The translations under genes were made by a program, and so were the position numbers. Shown here piece by piece: positions 7,810-15,651 of a DNA stretch of 64,000 nt (the first letter of the stretch is position 1; every line of letters starts with the position of its first letter). Origin of the DNA: Trichlorobacter thiogenes (lineage in GTDB: Bacteria > Desulfobacterota > Desulfuromonadia > Geobacterales > Pseudopelobacteraceae). The stretch is from the NCBI RefSeq assembly GCF_900167465.1, contig NZ_FUWR01000005.1, forward strand, positions 1 to 64,000, written 5' to 3'. The notes under the pieces were generated by a model. The model was not told where the DNA came from and made no database searches. It saw nothing but the letters and a program-made list of their open reading frames with translations.

Positions 7810-8073
7810 ATGGCCTACATCACCGGATTAACCAAAGACAAGCAGGAATGGACCCCGCAGTATATTGTTTCAATCGACGAAGAGACCTGTATCGGCTGTG
7901 GCCGCTGCTTTAAGGTCTGCAGCCACGACGTGCTGGCATTTGAAGAACTGGATGAGGATGATTCAGCCAAGATGTTCATGCGGGTGGCTAACGCCGGTAA
8001 CTGTATCGGCTGTGAGGCCTGTGGCAAGACCTGTTCCAAGAAGTGTTTCACCTTTGCACCGGTTGCAGCCTAG
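7810..8073 (+). CDS. fdxB: Nif-associated ferredoxin III (2[4Fe-4S])
   Basis: This 87-residue ferredoxin carries two 4Fe-4S cluster motifs: CIGCGRCFKVC near residue 27 and CIGCEACGKTCSKKC near 66. The acidic spacer (EELDEDDSAK) between them and the N-terminal ITGLTKDKQEWTP stretch are typical of FdxB/ferredoxin III of nif operons. There it is thought to supply electrons for cofactor assembly or to nitrogenase. It has its own AGGAGG site and follows nifX by 27 bases. A long palindromic repeat starts directly after its stop codon. Confidence 0.9.
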   Translation: MAYITGLTKDKQEWTPQYIVSIDEETCIGCGRCFKVCSHDVLAFEELDEDDSAKMFMRVANAGNCIGCEACGKTCSKKCFTFAPVAA

Positions 8074-8195
8074 GAGTGGTTCTTTTTCGCCCTGGCTGCG
8101 TTACCCTTCGGTCGTGCGTGCTCGACGTATTGGTCATAAGCCTCCGCCGCACTCCTTCGGGCAGCCTGGCCAGGACGAAAAACTCCTCGCTCCTG
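8074..8195. repeat. Long imperfect palindrome between fdxB and the second nifX-like gene
   Basis: The element begins at the fdxB stop codon. Its left end (TTCTTTTTCGCCCTGGCTGCG, 8080-8100) pairs with the right end GCAGCCTGGCCAGGACG... followed by AAAAACTCCTCGCTC (8161-8193). The inside contains two CCTTCGG copies. It is non-coding and could form a strong cruciform or RNA hairpin inside the operon, possibly lowering expression of the downstream genes. Confidence 0.6.
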
Positions 8196-8217
8196 CATAC
8201 GTAAGAAAGGGTTTGTG

Positions 8218-8550
8218 ATGCTGATTGCCGTAACATCATCCGATGGCAAACATATTGATACCCATTTCGGCAAGGCTGATCGCTTTCTGGTCTACGAAGT
8301 AGGAGTGGGAGAGCCTGCACTGTTGTATGAGGTGCAGGCCCCCCGCTACTGCGGCGGTACCGGACCGGGGCACAGTCTGATGGCAGACAAGCTGGCGGCT
8401 ATTGCCACTGGATTAGGCGCGTGCAGAGTGGTGGTGACTGCCATGATTGGCGAATCTCCCAAAGAGGAGATGGAGCGACTGGGGGTTGATATAATCAGCA
8501 TCAGTGGCCCGGTTATTGACGTGTTGAAAGAAGTAATTAAACTGTATTGA
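8218..8550 (+). CDS. Second NifX/NifB-C-like cofactor binding protein
   Basis: This 110-residue protein has the same fold as the gene at 7393. MLIAVTSSDGKHIDTHFGKADRFLVYEV carries the DTHFGxxxxF signature. A CGGTGPGHS loop near residue 44 and the GVDIISISGPVIDVLKEVIK C terminus resemble stand-alone NifB C-domain/NafY-type carriers. An in-frame GTG at 8215 is an alternative start; the ATG at 8218 is better spaced from AAGAAAGG. It probably binds a nitrogenase cofactor intermediate. It differs clearly from the first copy, so it is a paralogue rather than a recent duplicate. Confidence 0.82.
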   Translation: MLIAVTSSDGKHIDTHFGKADRFLVYEVGVGEPALLYEVQAPRYCGGTGPGHSLMADKLAAIATGLGACRVVVTAMIGESPKEEMERLGVDIISISGPVIDVLKEVIKLY

Positions 8551-8585
8551 ATCCTCTGCAGGCCATCTCAACGGGGTGACGGCCG

Positions 8586-9374
8586 ATGTCCATCTTTAAT
8601 CTCTGTAATCTGCCACCCTGGGTGATCGCCTCGCGTCACTTCAATGAACATCCACAACCGCTGTTTCTGCAGGGGGTGCGGGATGCCAACCGCTTTCTAT
8701 TCAACAAACTTGATGCCGTTGCAAGCCGTGAAGAGCGTGGTCAGGTGTTCAGTGACTACCTTTCAGTCAAATTCCAGCTCCACCATGAAGATGGTCATAC
8801 CGATTCTGCCCGCAGGGCACTGCGTAACAGCTACCTTCGCTTCCTTAAGGGCTGGATGATGGAAAGCAACTCGGTGGAAGGGGCGGTGCTGAAAAGCTGG
8901 GTAGAAAGCAGAATGGGGATCGCCCCCACCTTCCACAATGGCCGGATCAACGGCACTGATTCAGAGGCCCACTACCGCTATATTATGGACCGGACCCGTG
9001 GCAGCAAGCGGACCAACGCCATCAATGCCCAGCTTGATCTTTTGTACGAATACTGCCAGTACGAGCTGCAGCGCAGCCATGGTGATCTGGCCTGCCTGAC
9101 CCTGTTTCGTGGCACCAACGGCGCAACCGAAGATCAAATCCTGGAGCAGGTGGGCAAACGGGAGCAGATCGTGCGGCTGAACAACCTGGTTTCCTTTACT
9201 GATGAAGAAGAACGGGCCTGGGAGTTTGGTTCCGTAGTCTGGCGGGTGCAGGTTCCCACCTCAAAGATCTTCTTTTTTGATGAACTACTCCCCACCAGTC
9301 TGTTAAAGGGCGAGGGAGAGTATCTGGTGATAGGTGGAGATTATCTGGTCAAGCGGATCATGTGTACCGTCTGA
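8586..9374 (+). CDS. draT: NAD(+)-dinitrogenase-reductase ADP-ribosyltransferase
   Basis: DraT switches nitrogenase off by ADP-ribosylating an arginine of the Fe protein (NifH) when ammonium appears or energy falls. The 262-residue length fits. Recognisable blocks are NLPPWVIASRHFNEHPQPLFL near the N terminus (first part only cited), LTLFRGTNG (the arginine motif of R-S-E ADP-ribosyltransferases), LVSFTDEEERA, and KGEGEYLV with the E243-x-E245 catalytic pair. It is last in the nif accessory operon, 35 bases after the second nifX-like gene. The reversing glycohydrolase DraG is not in this window. The 3' end overlaps the convergent methyltransferase gene by 17 bases. Confidence 0.92.
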   Translation: MSIFNLCNLPPWVIASRHFNEHPQPLFLQGVRDANRFLFNKLDAVASREERGQVFSDYLSVKFQLHHEDGHTDSARRALRNSYLRFLKGWMMESNSVEGAVLKSWVESRMGIAPTFHNGRINGTDSEAHYRYIMDRTRGSKRTNAINAQLDLLYEYCQYELQRSHGDLACLTLFRGTNGATEDQILEQVGKREQIVRLNNLVSFTDEEERAWEFGSVVWRVQVPTSKIFFFDELLPTSLLKGEGEYLVIGGDYLVKRIMCTV

Positions 9375-10362
9375 CACCAGCCAACCCCTCTCCTGCCTGC
9401 TGTATCGACAACCCTGCCTCTTCCATCACCTTAACCAAAACTGCTTCCGGCAGCTGTTTTTTCCAGCCAGCGTGGAAATGATCAGCAACCAGCAGCACGC
9501 CTCCTCGGGACAAGAGCCCTGCAAGCTGTTTCAGTACCTGCTGAAGCCGAGAGGGCTGATTAATAATCGGTCCTCCCAGCAGGCCGTTGCAGAGGATCAG
9601 GTCAAAGGGAGCTGATTCGATCTGCTCTGCCAACAGATCCGCAGCCCTGAAGCTGATCCGTTCTTCCCAGCCCTGTTCCAGTAATGGCTGTATCCGCTGC
9701 TGATAGTTTTTCTCCCGCTGCGGTTCATGGGGCAGGCGCTGCGTCTGCGCTGCCCATACCTCCAGCGGCTCAATGGTCCAGCCCTCAACCTGAACCTGCT
9801 CCGGTTGCCAGCCATTCCCATCCAATACCTCTGCCAACTCCCAGGTTCCTTCACCACTGCCGCAGGCAGCATCAAGTATTCGCAGAGAATCGCTCCGCTT
9901 TGACAGATACTGTTGTAACCAGTCAAGCTGTGCAGGATAACGTCCGAATCCGGCGCCATTAAAGCGGCCCGGCAGAAAAGAAAAAAAGAGGAAGCGGATC
10001 AACAACTGCTGATCCGCTAGCAACCGATCCAGCAAACAGGCTGGATCGGCTGAAAACTGCAGCCAGACAGGCAGATCAACAAAGCAATCAGCCCAACTGA
10101 GACTGGCATGAAACGGGGTGCTGCTTAGAATGGGAGCATGGCTAAGGGTTGCATCGTACAAGCGATTAAATAGTCGCCTGATCTCGTTGATCGGCAGGTA
10201 CAGTTCGGACTGCAACCGGATCTCCGGAGTGATGATCAGCCCCGGAGCCGGTAGCGGTTGTGGTGAGGTGGCAGCATAGGTGGTAAAGCGCTGGTTTAGC
10301 TTCCGCAGGCCAGCCTGAAACCGGGTTGGGTCAGGCTGGCGTATTAATGGACAGGCAGGCAC
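9358..10362 (-). CDS. Class I SAM-dependent methyltransferase, CheR-like
   Basis: The C-terminal half has a Rossmann methyltransferase core: ILDAACGSGEGTWELAEVL is the SAM-binding motif I (the first part being ILDAACGSGEG), followed by EGWTIEPLEVWAAQ, FRAADLL and FDLILCNGL. The spacing and the CNGL motif resemble CheR-type or small-molecule methyltransferases. The N-terminal 130 residues are not recognisable. The substrate is unknown. The start is uncertain: a GTG at 10362, two bases past the mqnE stop, gives 334 residues. The frame also runs to a TTG at 10422 with a longer overlap. Tight coupling to mqnE suggests cotranscription, but a role in menaquinone synthesis is only a guess. Confidence 0.75.
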   Translation of the reverse strand: MPACPLIRQPDPTRFQAGLRKLNQRFTTYAATSPQPLPAPGLIITPEIRLQSELYLPINEIRRLFNRLYDATLSHAPILSSTPFHASLSWADCFVDLPVWLQFSADPACLLDRLLADQQLLIRFLFFSFLPGRFNGAGFGRYPAQLDWLQQYLSKRSDSLRILDAACGSGEGTWELAEVLDGNGWQPEQVQVEGWTIEPLEVWAAQTQRLPHEPQREKNYQQRIQPLLEQGWEERISFRAADLLAEQIESAPFDLILCNGLLGGPIINQPSRLQQVLKQLAGLLSRGGVLLVADHFHAGWKKQLPEAVLVKVMEEAGLSIQQAGEGLAGVRRYT

Positions 10363-10363
10363 A

Positions 10364-11443
10364 TCAAAAACTGCGTAGTTGATTATAGAGAGTATCCCGC
10401 TCAACCGGCGTCTTCCCGGCAACCTTGATTAACCTGATCAAGCGTTCCAGTGTTAACGACTGGGGCGAGGCTGCGCCTGCATCATGGCCGATCTTCTCCT
10501 CCACCACGGTGCCATCCAGATCATCCACCCCAAAGGCCAGCGCCACCTGGGCGATCTTTTCCCCCAGCATGATCCAGTAGGCCTTCAGGTGCGGGAAGTT
10601 GTCCAGAAACAGCCGGGCAATGGCCAGGGTCTTCAGGTCATCCAGACCGGAGGTGCCCTTGGTATCCAGTTTAAGCGGTGAATTTTCCGGCTGCCAGGCC
10701 AGGGGGATAAAGACCTGGAACCCGCCGGTCTGGTCCTGCAGCTCACGCAGCAGCGCCATGTGGCGCACCCGGTCAGCAGCGGTCTCAACATGACCGTACA
10801 GCATGGTGGCATTGGTCTTAAGTCCGGCATGATGCGCCAGACGATGCACCTCCAGCCAGCGCTGACCACTGATCTTTTCCGGGCAGATCTTCTGGCGTAC
10901 TTCCTCCACCAGGATCTCGGCCCCGCCACCAGGCATGGAACCAAGCCCGGCCTCAATCAGCTGGGCCAGCACCTGTTCCACAGTCAGCTGGCTGATCTGG
11001 GCAAAGTAATCAATCTCAACCGCGGTAAAGGCCTTGATATGCAGGGACGGTGCGCTTATGCGGATATCCCGCAACAGCTCCAGATAAAACTCAAAGGTCA
11101 GGTCAGGGTGCAGTCCACCCACCAGATGCACCTCGGTAGCCCCCTGCCCAACCGCCTCAACTGCACGGCCCACCATCTGGTCCATGGCCAGGGTATAGGC
11201 GTCGTCAGCATCGGCAGTGCGGGAAAAGGCGCAGAAGGCACAGCGGTTGACACAGACATTGGTGGGGTTGATATGACGGTTAACGTTAAAATAGACGTTT
11301 GCACCGTTCTTTTGCTCATTTACCCAGGCTGCCAGCTCGCCGATGGCCAACAGGTCATTGGAAGCATACAGTGCCAGTGCATCGTCTTCAGAGAGCCGTT
11401 GACCGGCATGGACTTTTTCTTTAATAGTGGCTAATGTTGTCAT
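10364..11443 (-). CDS. mqnE: Aminofutalosine synthase (radical SAM)
   Basis: MqnE joins 3-[(1-carboxyvinyl)oxy]benzoate and SAM to give aminofutalosine, the second step of the futalosine menaquinone pathway. The radical-SAM motif CVNRCAFCAF (CxxxCxxC) follows YFNVNRHINPTNV at about residues 50-75. EVHLVGGLHPDL, LIEAGLGSMPGGGAEIL, KTNATMLYGHVE and FIPLAWQPENSPL are MqnE/MqnC-family blocks, with the GGGAE loop typical of MqnE. The ATG at 11443 gives 359 residues; a TTG lies 18 bases further upstream. The ribosome-binding site is weak. It is divergent from the CoA-binding gene. Confidence 0.9.
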   Translation of the reverse strand: MTTLATIKEKVHAGQRLSEDDALALYASNDLLAIGELAAWVNEQKNGANVYFNVNRHINPTNVCVNRCAFCAFSRTADADDAYTLAMDQMVGRAVEAVGQGATEVHLVGGLHPDLTFEFYLELLRDIRISAPSLHIKAFTAVEIDYFAQISQLTVEQVLAQLIEAGLGSMPGGGAEILVEEVRQKICPEKISGQRWLEVHRLAHHAGLKTNATMLYGHVETAADRVRHMALLRELQDQTGGFQVFIPLAWQPENSPLKLDTKGTSGLDDLKTLAIARLFLDNFPHLKAYWIMLGEKIAQVALAFGVDDLDGTVVEEKIGHDAGAASPQSLTLERLIRLIKVAGKTPVERDTLYNQLRSF

Positions 11444-11500
11444 GCCGACAGCATACGGCAACTATAAAAACGGTGCAAGATCAAGATAAGGAGAAAAACA

Positions 11501-11899
11501 ATGACTGACGCGATTGAGACCTTTTTGAAGTCAGAGGCGTTTGGTGTTGTGGGGGCATCGGAAGACCGCAGTAAGTATGGCAACAAGGTGCTGCGTTGCT
11601 ACCTGCAAAATAAGAAAATCGCCATTCCGGTTAATCCCAAAGTAGCATCTGTTGAGGGGATTGCCACCGTTGCCACGGTTTCAGACCTGCCGGACAACGT
11701 TAAAAGTATCTCGGTCATCACCCCTCCAGCAGTGACTGAGAAGGTGGTTGAGGCAGCCATTAGCCGCGGCATTACCAACATCTGGATGCAGCCGGGGGCG
11801 GAGAGTGATGCGGCCATTGCACGCTGCAAGGCTGTCGGGATCAACGTGATTGCCGACCACAGTTGTGTACTGGTGGTGTTGGGCTATCACGAACACTGA
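11501..11899 (+). CDS. CoA-binding domain protein (YccU-like)
   Basis: This 132-residue cytoplasmic protein is a single Rossmann CoA-binding domain, as in succinyl-CoA synthetase alpha chains. It shows FGVVGASEDRSKYGNKV (nucleotide loop), IPVNPKVASVEGI, SVITPPAVTEKVVEAAI, IWMQPGAES and the final VIADHSCVLVVLGYH. Stand-alone members bind CoA or acyl-CoA, but their reaction is unknown. It has an AAGGAG site. A small secreted-protein gene follows 12 bases downstream. Confidence 0.88.
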   Translation: MTDAIETFLKSEAFGVVGASEDRSKYGNKVLRCYLQNKKIAIPVNPKVASVEGIATVATVSDLPDNVKSISVITPPAVTEKVVEAAISRGITNIWMQPGAESDAAIARCKAVGINVIADHSCVLVVLGYHEH

Positions 11900-11911
11900 T
11901 CGGACGCCACT

Positions 11912-12361
11912 ATGTCTCGTATCCTTTTATTCCTGTTCCTCACGGTGTCTCTGGTTTGCGTATCTTCCATATCTCAGGCAACAGAAATGACTTTTAGCTC
12001 TATTACCATTGAATCTGTTGGCAGGGATGGAAGGGCCCACAAGACGGTTCTGGCCGATGGTACACTCAGCGGCGGCCATCTGTCCGGCATGCCACCCCGC
12101 ATCTACCGCAATGAAGGCCGGATGCCAGCGGATCAACTGGCACAGTTGTCAAACCTGATGCAGCTGGCTGCAGAACTGCTGCCCAATGACCAACAACCAC
12201 AGCATGGCCAGACAGCCCCAACATCCTACCGCAGACTGACGGTTGTCAGACAGGGAAAACCTGACTGCAGCTGTACCGCATCAGGTGAGACCCGCTTTGC
12301 ACCGGAACTGCTTGAGCAGATCTACACGCTGCTCGCCGCACAGAAGGTGGGGGGCTGGTAG
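11912..12361 (+). CDS. Small secreted protein, unknown function
   Basis: This 149-residue protein starts with a signal peptide (ILLFLFLTVSLVCVSSISQA, cleavage after QA near residue 23). The mature part has a short beta-rich segment (MTFSSITIESVGRDG), a central GGHLSGMPPRIYRNEGRMP stretch and a pair of cysteines in DCSCTASGE near residue 117. A periplasmic location is likely; the cysteines could form a disulfide or bind a ligand. The family is not recognised. It overlaps nothing and probably shares a transcript with the CoA-binding gene. Confidence 0.65.
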   Translation: MSRILLFLFLTVSLVCVSSISQATEMTFSSITIESVGRDGRAHKTVLADGTLSGGHLSGMPPRIYRNEGRMPADQLAQLSNLMQLAAELLPNDQQPQHGQTAPTSYRRLTVVRQGKPDCSCTASGETRFAPELLEQIYTLLAAQKVGGW

Positions 12362-12389
12362 AGTTACAGCTTACCTGTCCTGAAACTGA

Positions 12390-12419
12390 AAGCGGCGACC
12401 TTTTTTGAGGCCGCCGCTT
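12390..12419. terminator. Hairpin between convergent genes
   Basis: AAGCGGCG (12390-12397) and CGCCGCTT (12412-12419) form a perfect 8-bp stem in the gap between the convergent secreted-protein gene and phoU. No long T run follows on either strand, but the position suits a shared terminator. Confidence 0.6.
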
Positions 12420-12451
12420 CCTGTTTATCCTGTCGGCTACATGCTTAACAA

Positions 12452-13120
12452 TCAGGGCAGTGTATGGCGAATATCCTTACCCTTCACCATAAAGATCACC
12501 ATCTCGGCAATATTGGTGGCGTGGTCGGCAATCCGCTCCAGAGATTTTGAGATGTAGGTCAACCGCATGGCGCGGCTGATGGTGGCCGGGTCTTCCAGCA
12601 TATAGGTGTACAGTTCACGCTGCACCTGCTGATTCAGATCATCCACCATCTGATCATCCTTACAGACCTTGATGGCCAGCTCTGCATCGCCCCGAACAAA
12701 GGCATCCAGCGCTTCTTTAATCATCTGCTCAACCCAGTGGGCCATGCGAGGAATATCAACGTACGGCTTAAGTGGCGGTTCCTGATTCAATTGCCGGGCA
12801 CGCTTGGCCATATTTGCACACTTGTCGCCAATCCGCTCCAGATCGGTCACAATTTTTAATGCGAGGGTGATAAAACGCAGATCACGTCCGGTGGGTTGCC
12901 GCAGGGCAAGTAACTCAAGGCACTTTTCATCAATGGCGACCTCATGGCCGTTAACTTCATGATCCATGGCGATGATCTTCTCTGCCAGCTCGGTATCACG
13001 ATCAACCAGTGCCTTGATGGCATCGGTGATCATCTTTTCCACCAGCCCACCCATGGTCAGAACGTGTTGTTTCAGGTCTTTCAGTTCGGCATCATAGGAT
13101 GCCACCAGATGTCCACTCAT
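12452..13120 (-). CDS. phoU: Phosphate transport system regulator PhoU
   Basis: PhoU connects the Pst transporter to the PhoR kinase and keeps the Pho regulon off when phosphate is plentiful. The 222-residue all-alpha protein has two PhoU three-helix repeats (about 15-100 and 115-205). Metal-binding E/DxxxD motifs appear in both: DLERIGDKCANMAKRA near residue 93 and SLERIADHATNIAEMV near 190. Its ATG overlaps the pstB stop by one base, so translation is coupled. It is last in the pstSCAB-phoU operon. Confidence 0.96.
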   Translation of the reverse strand: MSGHLVASYDAELKDLKQHVLTMGGLVEKMITDAIKALVDRDTELAEKIIAMDHEVNGHEVAIDEKCLELLALRQPTGRDLRFITLALKIVTDLERIGDKCANMAKRARQLNQEPPLKPYVDIPRMAHWVEQMIKEALDAFVRGDAELAIKVCKDDQMVDDLNQQVQRELYTYMLEDPATISRAMRLTYISKSLERIADHATNIAEMVIFMVKGKDIRHTLP

Positions 13121-13905
13121 TAACCAAACCTCCCGGTGATATAATCTTCTGTCTGCTGCTTCTCCGGGTTGGTGAAGATCTTCTTGGTGTCACCCATCTC
13201 AATCAGCTCCCCCAGATAAAAGAAGGCGGTTGAATCGGAAACCCGTGCTGCCTGTTGCATGTTATGGGTCACAATCACAATCGTATACTGTTCCTTCAGT
13301 TCGTCAATCAGTTCTTCAATCTTCAGCGTTGAAAGCGGGTCAAGGGCCGAACAGGGCTCGTCCATCAGGATCACTTCCGGGTTGGTGGCAATGGCACGGG
13401 CAATACAGATCCGCTGGGCCTGGCCGCCGGACAGCCCCAGGGCTGAGTCGTGCAGACGATCCTTGACTTCGTTCCAGATCGCGGCCCCTTTCAGGCTCCG
13501 CTCCACGGTCTCATCAAGGGTTGCTTTGTCGTTAATCCCGGCGATCCGCAGGCCATAGACGATATTCTCATAAATCGACTTGGGAAACGGGTTGGACTGC
13601 TGGAAGACCATCCCCACCCGCCGACGCAGCGAGATGACGTCGGTGGATCGACCAGTAATCTCATCCTTATCCAGCCGGATACTCCCTTCGATCCGCACGG
13701 AATCGATCAGGTCGTTCATCCGGTTCAGACAACGCAACAGGGTTGACTTGCCGCAGCCGGAGGGACCGATAAAGGCGGTGACCTGGTTCTTACGCATGGT
13801 CAGCGAAATATCCTTCAGGGCGTGGGAGGCACCATAGTACAGGTGTAGCTTATCCACCTCAATCAGGGGTGGGTGTTTACTCAGATCAACAGGTTCAGGA
13901 CTCAT
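13120..13905 (-). CDS. pstB: Phosphate ABC transporter ATP-binding protein
   Basis: PstB is the ATPase of the high-affinity phosphate importer. It has 261 residues, the usual size. Walker A is GPSGCGKST near residue 46, the Q-loop is in [18 protein letters not shown], the ABC signature is LSGGQAQR near 158, Walker B is [14 protein letters not shown], and the switch His is in [11 protein letters not shown]. The [10 protein letters not shown] stretch is diagnostic of PstB. It follows pstA by 21 bases. Confidence 0.97.
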   Translation of the reverse strand: MSPEPVDLSKHPPLIEVDKLHLYYGASHALKDISLTMRKNQVTAFIGPSGCGKSTLLRCLNRMNDLIDSVRIEGSIRLDKDEITGRSTDVISLRRRVGMVFQQSNPFPKSIYENIVYGLRIAGINDKATLDETVERSLKGAAIWNEVKDRLHDSALGLSGGQAQRICIARAIATNPEVILMDEPCSALDPLSTLKIEELIDELKEQYTIVIVTHNMQQAARVSDSTAFFYLGELIEMGDTKKIFTNPEKQQTEDYITGRFG

Positions 13906-13926
13906 CAGTCAGTATCCTTTGGGTGA

Positions 13927-15519
13927 TTAGAAGTGCGATGTGGTGTATCTGCGCCGCATCTGGTTACGGAAACGGATCGCCAGACTACTGGCTGCGATTA
14001 CGATCAACAGCAGCAGCAGGGTGGTGACATAGACCATCGGCTTGGCTGCCTCCACGTTGGGGGATTGGAAGCCCACGTCAAAGATATGAAAGCCCAGGTG
14101 CATAAACTTGCGGTCCATATGAAAGAACGGAAACTGGGTATCAAACGGCAGGGTCGGGGCCAGCTTGACCACCCCCACCATCATCAAGGGAGCAACTTCA
14201 CCCACGGCGCGGGCCATGGAAAGTACCAGGCCGGTCATGATCCCCGGTGTGGCCATTGGCAGCAACACCTTGGTCAGGGTCTGGAACTTGGTGGCACCCA
14301 GGGCCAGCGATCCTTCTCGGATTCCTTTGGGGATTGAGGCCAGCGACTCTTCAGTGGCCACGATCACCACCGGCACGGTCAACAGTGCCAGGGTCAGGGA
14401 TGACCAGAGGATGCCGCCGGTGCCAAAGACCGGAGTAGGCAGCCGCTCCGGGAAGAACAGTTTGTCCAGTGAACCGCCAATGCCGTAAACAAAGAAGCCC
14501 AGACCGAACACCCCATAGACAATCGATGGCACACCGGCAAGATTGTTGACCGCGATCCGCACCAGCTGCACCAGCTTGCCCTCTTTGGCGTATTCCCTTA
14601 GATAGATGGCTGCAATGACACCAAAGGGCAGCGAGAAAACCGACATCAGCAGCACCATCATCACGGTGCCGAAGATGGCTGGAAACAGACCGCCCTCGGT
14701 GTTTGATTCGCGGGGATCATCAAACAGCAGCTCGTTAATCTTGACCAGATAGGCACCAGCCTTGGCAAAAATCGACATACTGTTAGGCTGGTAAAAACGG
14801 ACAATCTCCAGCAGCGGCAGTTCCTTGTCAGCACCGGCTGCATCGCTGAAAACCGCTGTTACCTTGCCCAGTTCCGCCTGCTGTTGATTCAGTTTCTCGT
14901 TCAGCCCATCAAAGGTTGCTGTCAGCTTGGCCCGTTCTTCGTTCAGACTGTTGATGGCTGCGCTATTGGCCTCTGCGCCACGGTATTCCAGTTTCTGGAT
15001 CTTAAGCCGTAACGCCTCAGAGCTTTGGTTCAGATCAGACATCTGACCCTTGATCTGCTTCAGCCCTTTTTGCTTTTTCATGATTTCACTGTGGGCCTGC
15101 TGCAAAGCCGCAGCATCGGCGGCAACGGTACTGCCATCTGCCTTTTTCAGCTCTTTTAAAAAACCGAAGAAATTGCCATGTTCAAACCGTTCCAACAGAT
15201 AGGCATCCTTGGGGATATCCTTACTGCTGATCTCACTTTCATCCACCCATCTGAAATCCTGGCTGTACAGGTCACGGTTACCCACCTTCAACTGCAGCCG
15301 TTTGGCCTTGGTCAGGGCGTGGGATTCGGCAGCCGTCAACTGCCCCATCACGTATGAGCCGTCATTCAGCTTAAACCGCACCAGTCCCTTGACCCAGAAG
15401 TAGCCCAGGCTGTTGCCCAGGATAACGGCCATCAAGGTCAGGGTCATAAACAGGATCACTGCCAGGGTTGCCCCGGCAGTCAGCACCATTGGTTCGCCAC
15501 GTTTCCAGTAGTTTTTCAC
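13927..15519 (-). CDS. pstA: Phosphate ABC transporter permease PstA with extended periplasmic coiled coil
   Basis: PstA forms the phosphate channel with PstC in the inner membrane. It is about 530 residues, much longer than the roughly 290 of E. coli PstA. The C-terminal 260 residues are the normal permease with the EESLASIPKGIREGSLALGATKFQT coupling region (cited in part). Before it lie TM1 (about 12-33) and a 200-residue periplasmic insert with a coiled coil (about 125-215, rich in Lys, Glu, Gln and Leu). The GTG start at 15519 has an AAAGGTG site; upstream in-frame codons overlap a repeat and look non-coding. Similar long PstA proteins occur in Pseudomonas and Geobacter. Confidence 0.94.
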   Translation of the reverse strand: MKNYWKRGEPMVLTAGATLAVILFMTLTLMAVILGNSLGYFWVKGLVRFKLNDGSYVMGQLTAAESHALTKAKRLQLKVGNRDLYSQDFRWVDESEISSKDIPKDAYLLERFEHGNFFGFLKELKKADGSTVAADAAALQQAHSEIMKKQKGLKQIKGQMSDLNQSSEALRLKIQKLEYRGAEANSAAINSLNEERAKLTATFDGLNEKLNQQQAELGKVTAVFSDAAGADKELPLLEIVRFYQPNSMSIFAKAGAYLVKINELLFDDPRESNTEGGLFPAIFGTVMMVLLMSVFSLPFGVIAAIYLREYAKEGKLVQLVRIAVNNLAGVPSIVYGVFGLGFFVYGIGGSLDKLFFPERLPTPVFGTGGILWSSLTLALLTVPVVIVATEESLASIPKGIREGSLALGATKFQTLTKVLLPMATPGIMTGLVLSMARAVGEVAPLMMVGVVKLAPTLPFDTQFPFFHMDRKFMHLGFHIFDVGFQSPNVEAAKPMVYVTTLLLLLIVIAASSLAIRFRNQMRRRYTTSHF

Positions 15520-15538
15520 GTTACACCTTTGTTTTTTA

Positions 15539-15641
15539 CCGCAGAGGACGCCAAGGAACGCAGAGGGAAACAAAAAACTTTTGTAAAATCACTTTGACAA
15601 TTTTAAAGCCTTTCCTCTGCGAACCTCTGAGTCCTCTGTGG
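15539..15641. repeat. Inverted repeat between pstC and pstA (CCGCAGAGG type)
   Basis: Arms of 28 bases (15539-15566 and 15614-15641) carry CCGCAGAGGAC...CGCAGAGG and its inverted counterpart CCTCTGCG...GTCCTCTGTGG around an AT-rich loop. A single related arm occurs at 30001-30027. It lies between two genes of one operon. Confidence 0.75.
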
Positions 15642-15651
15642 TGAAATATCC

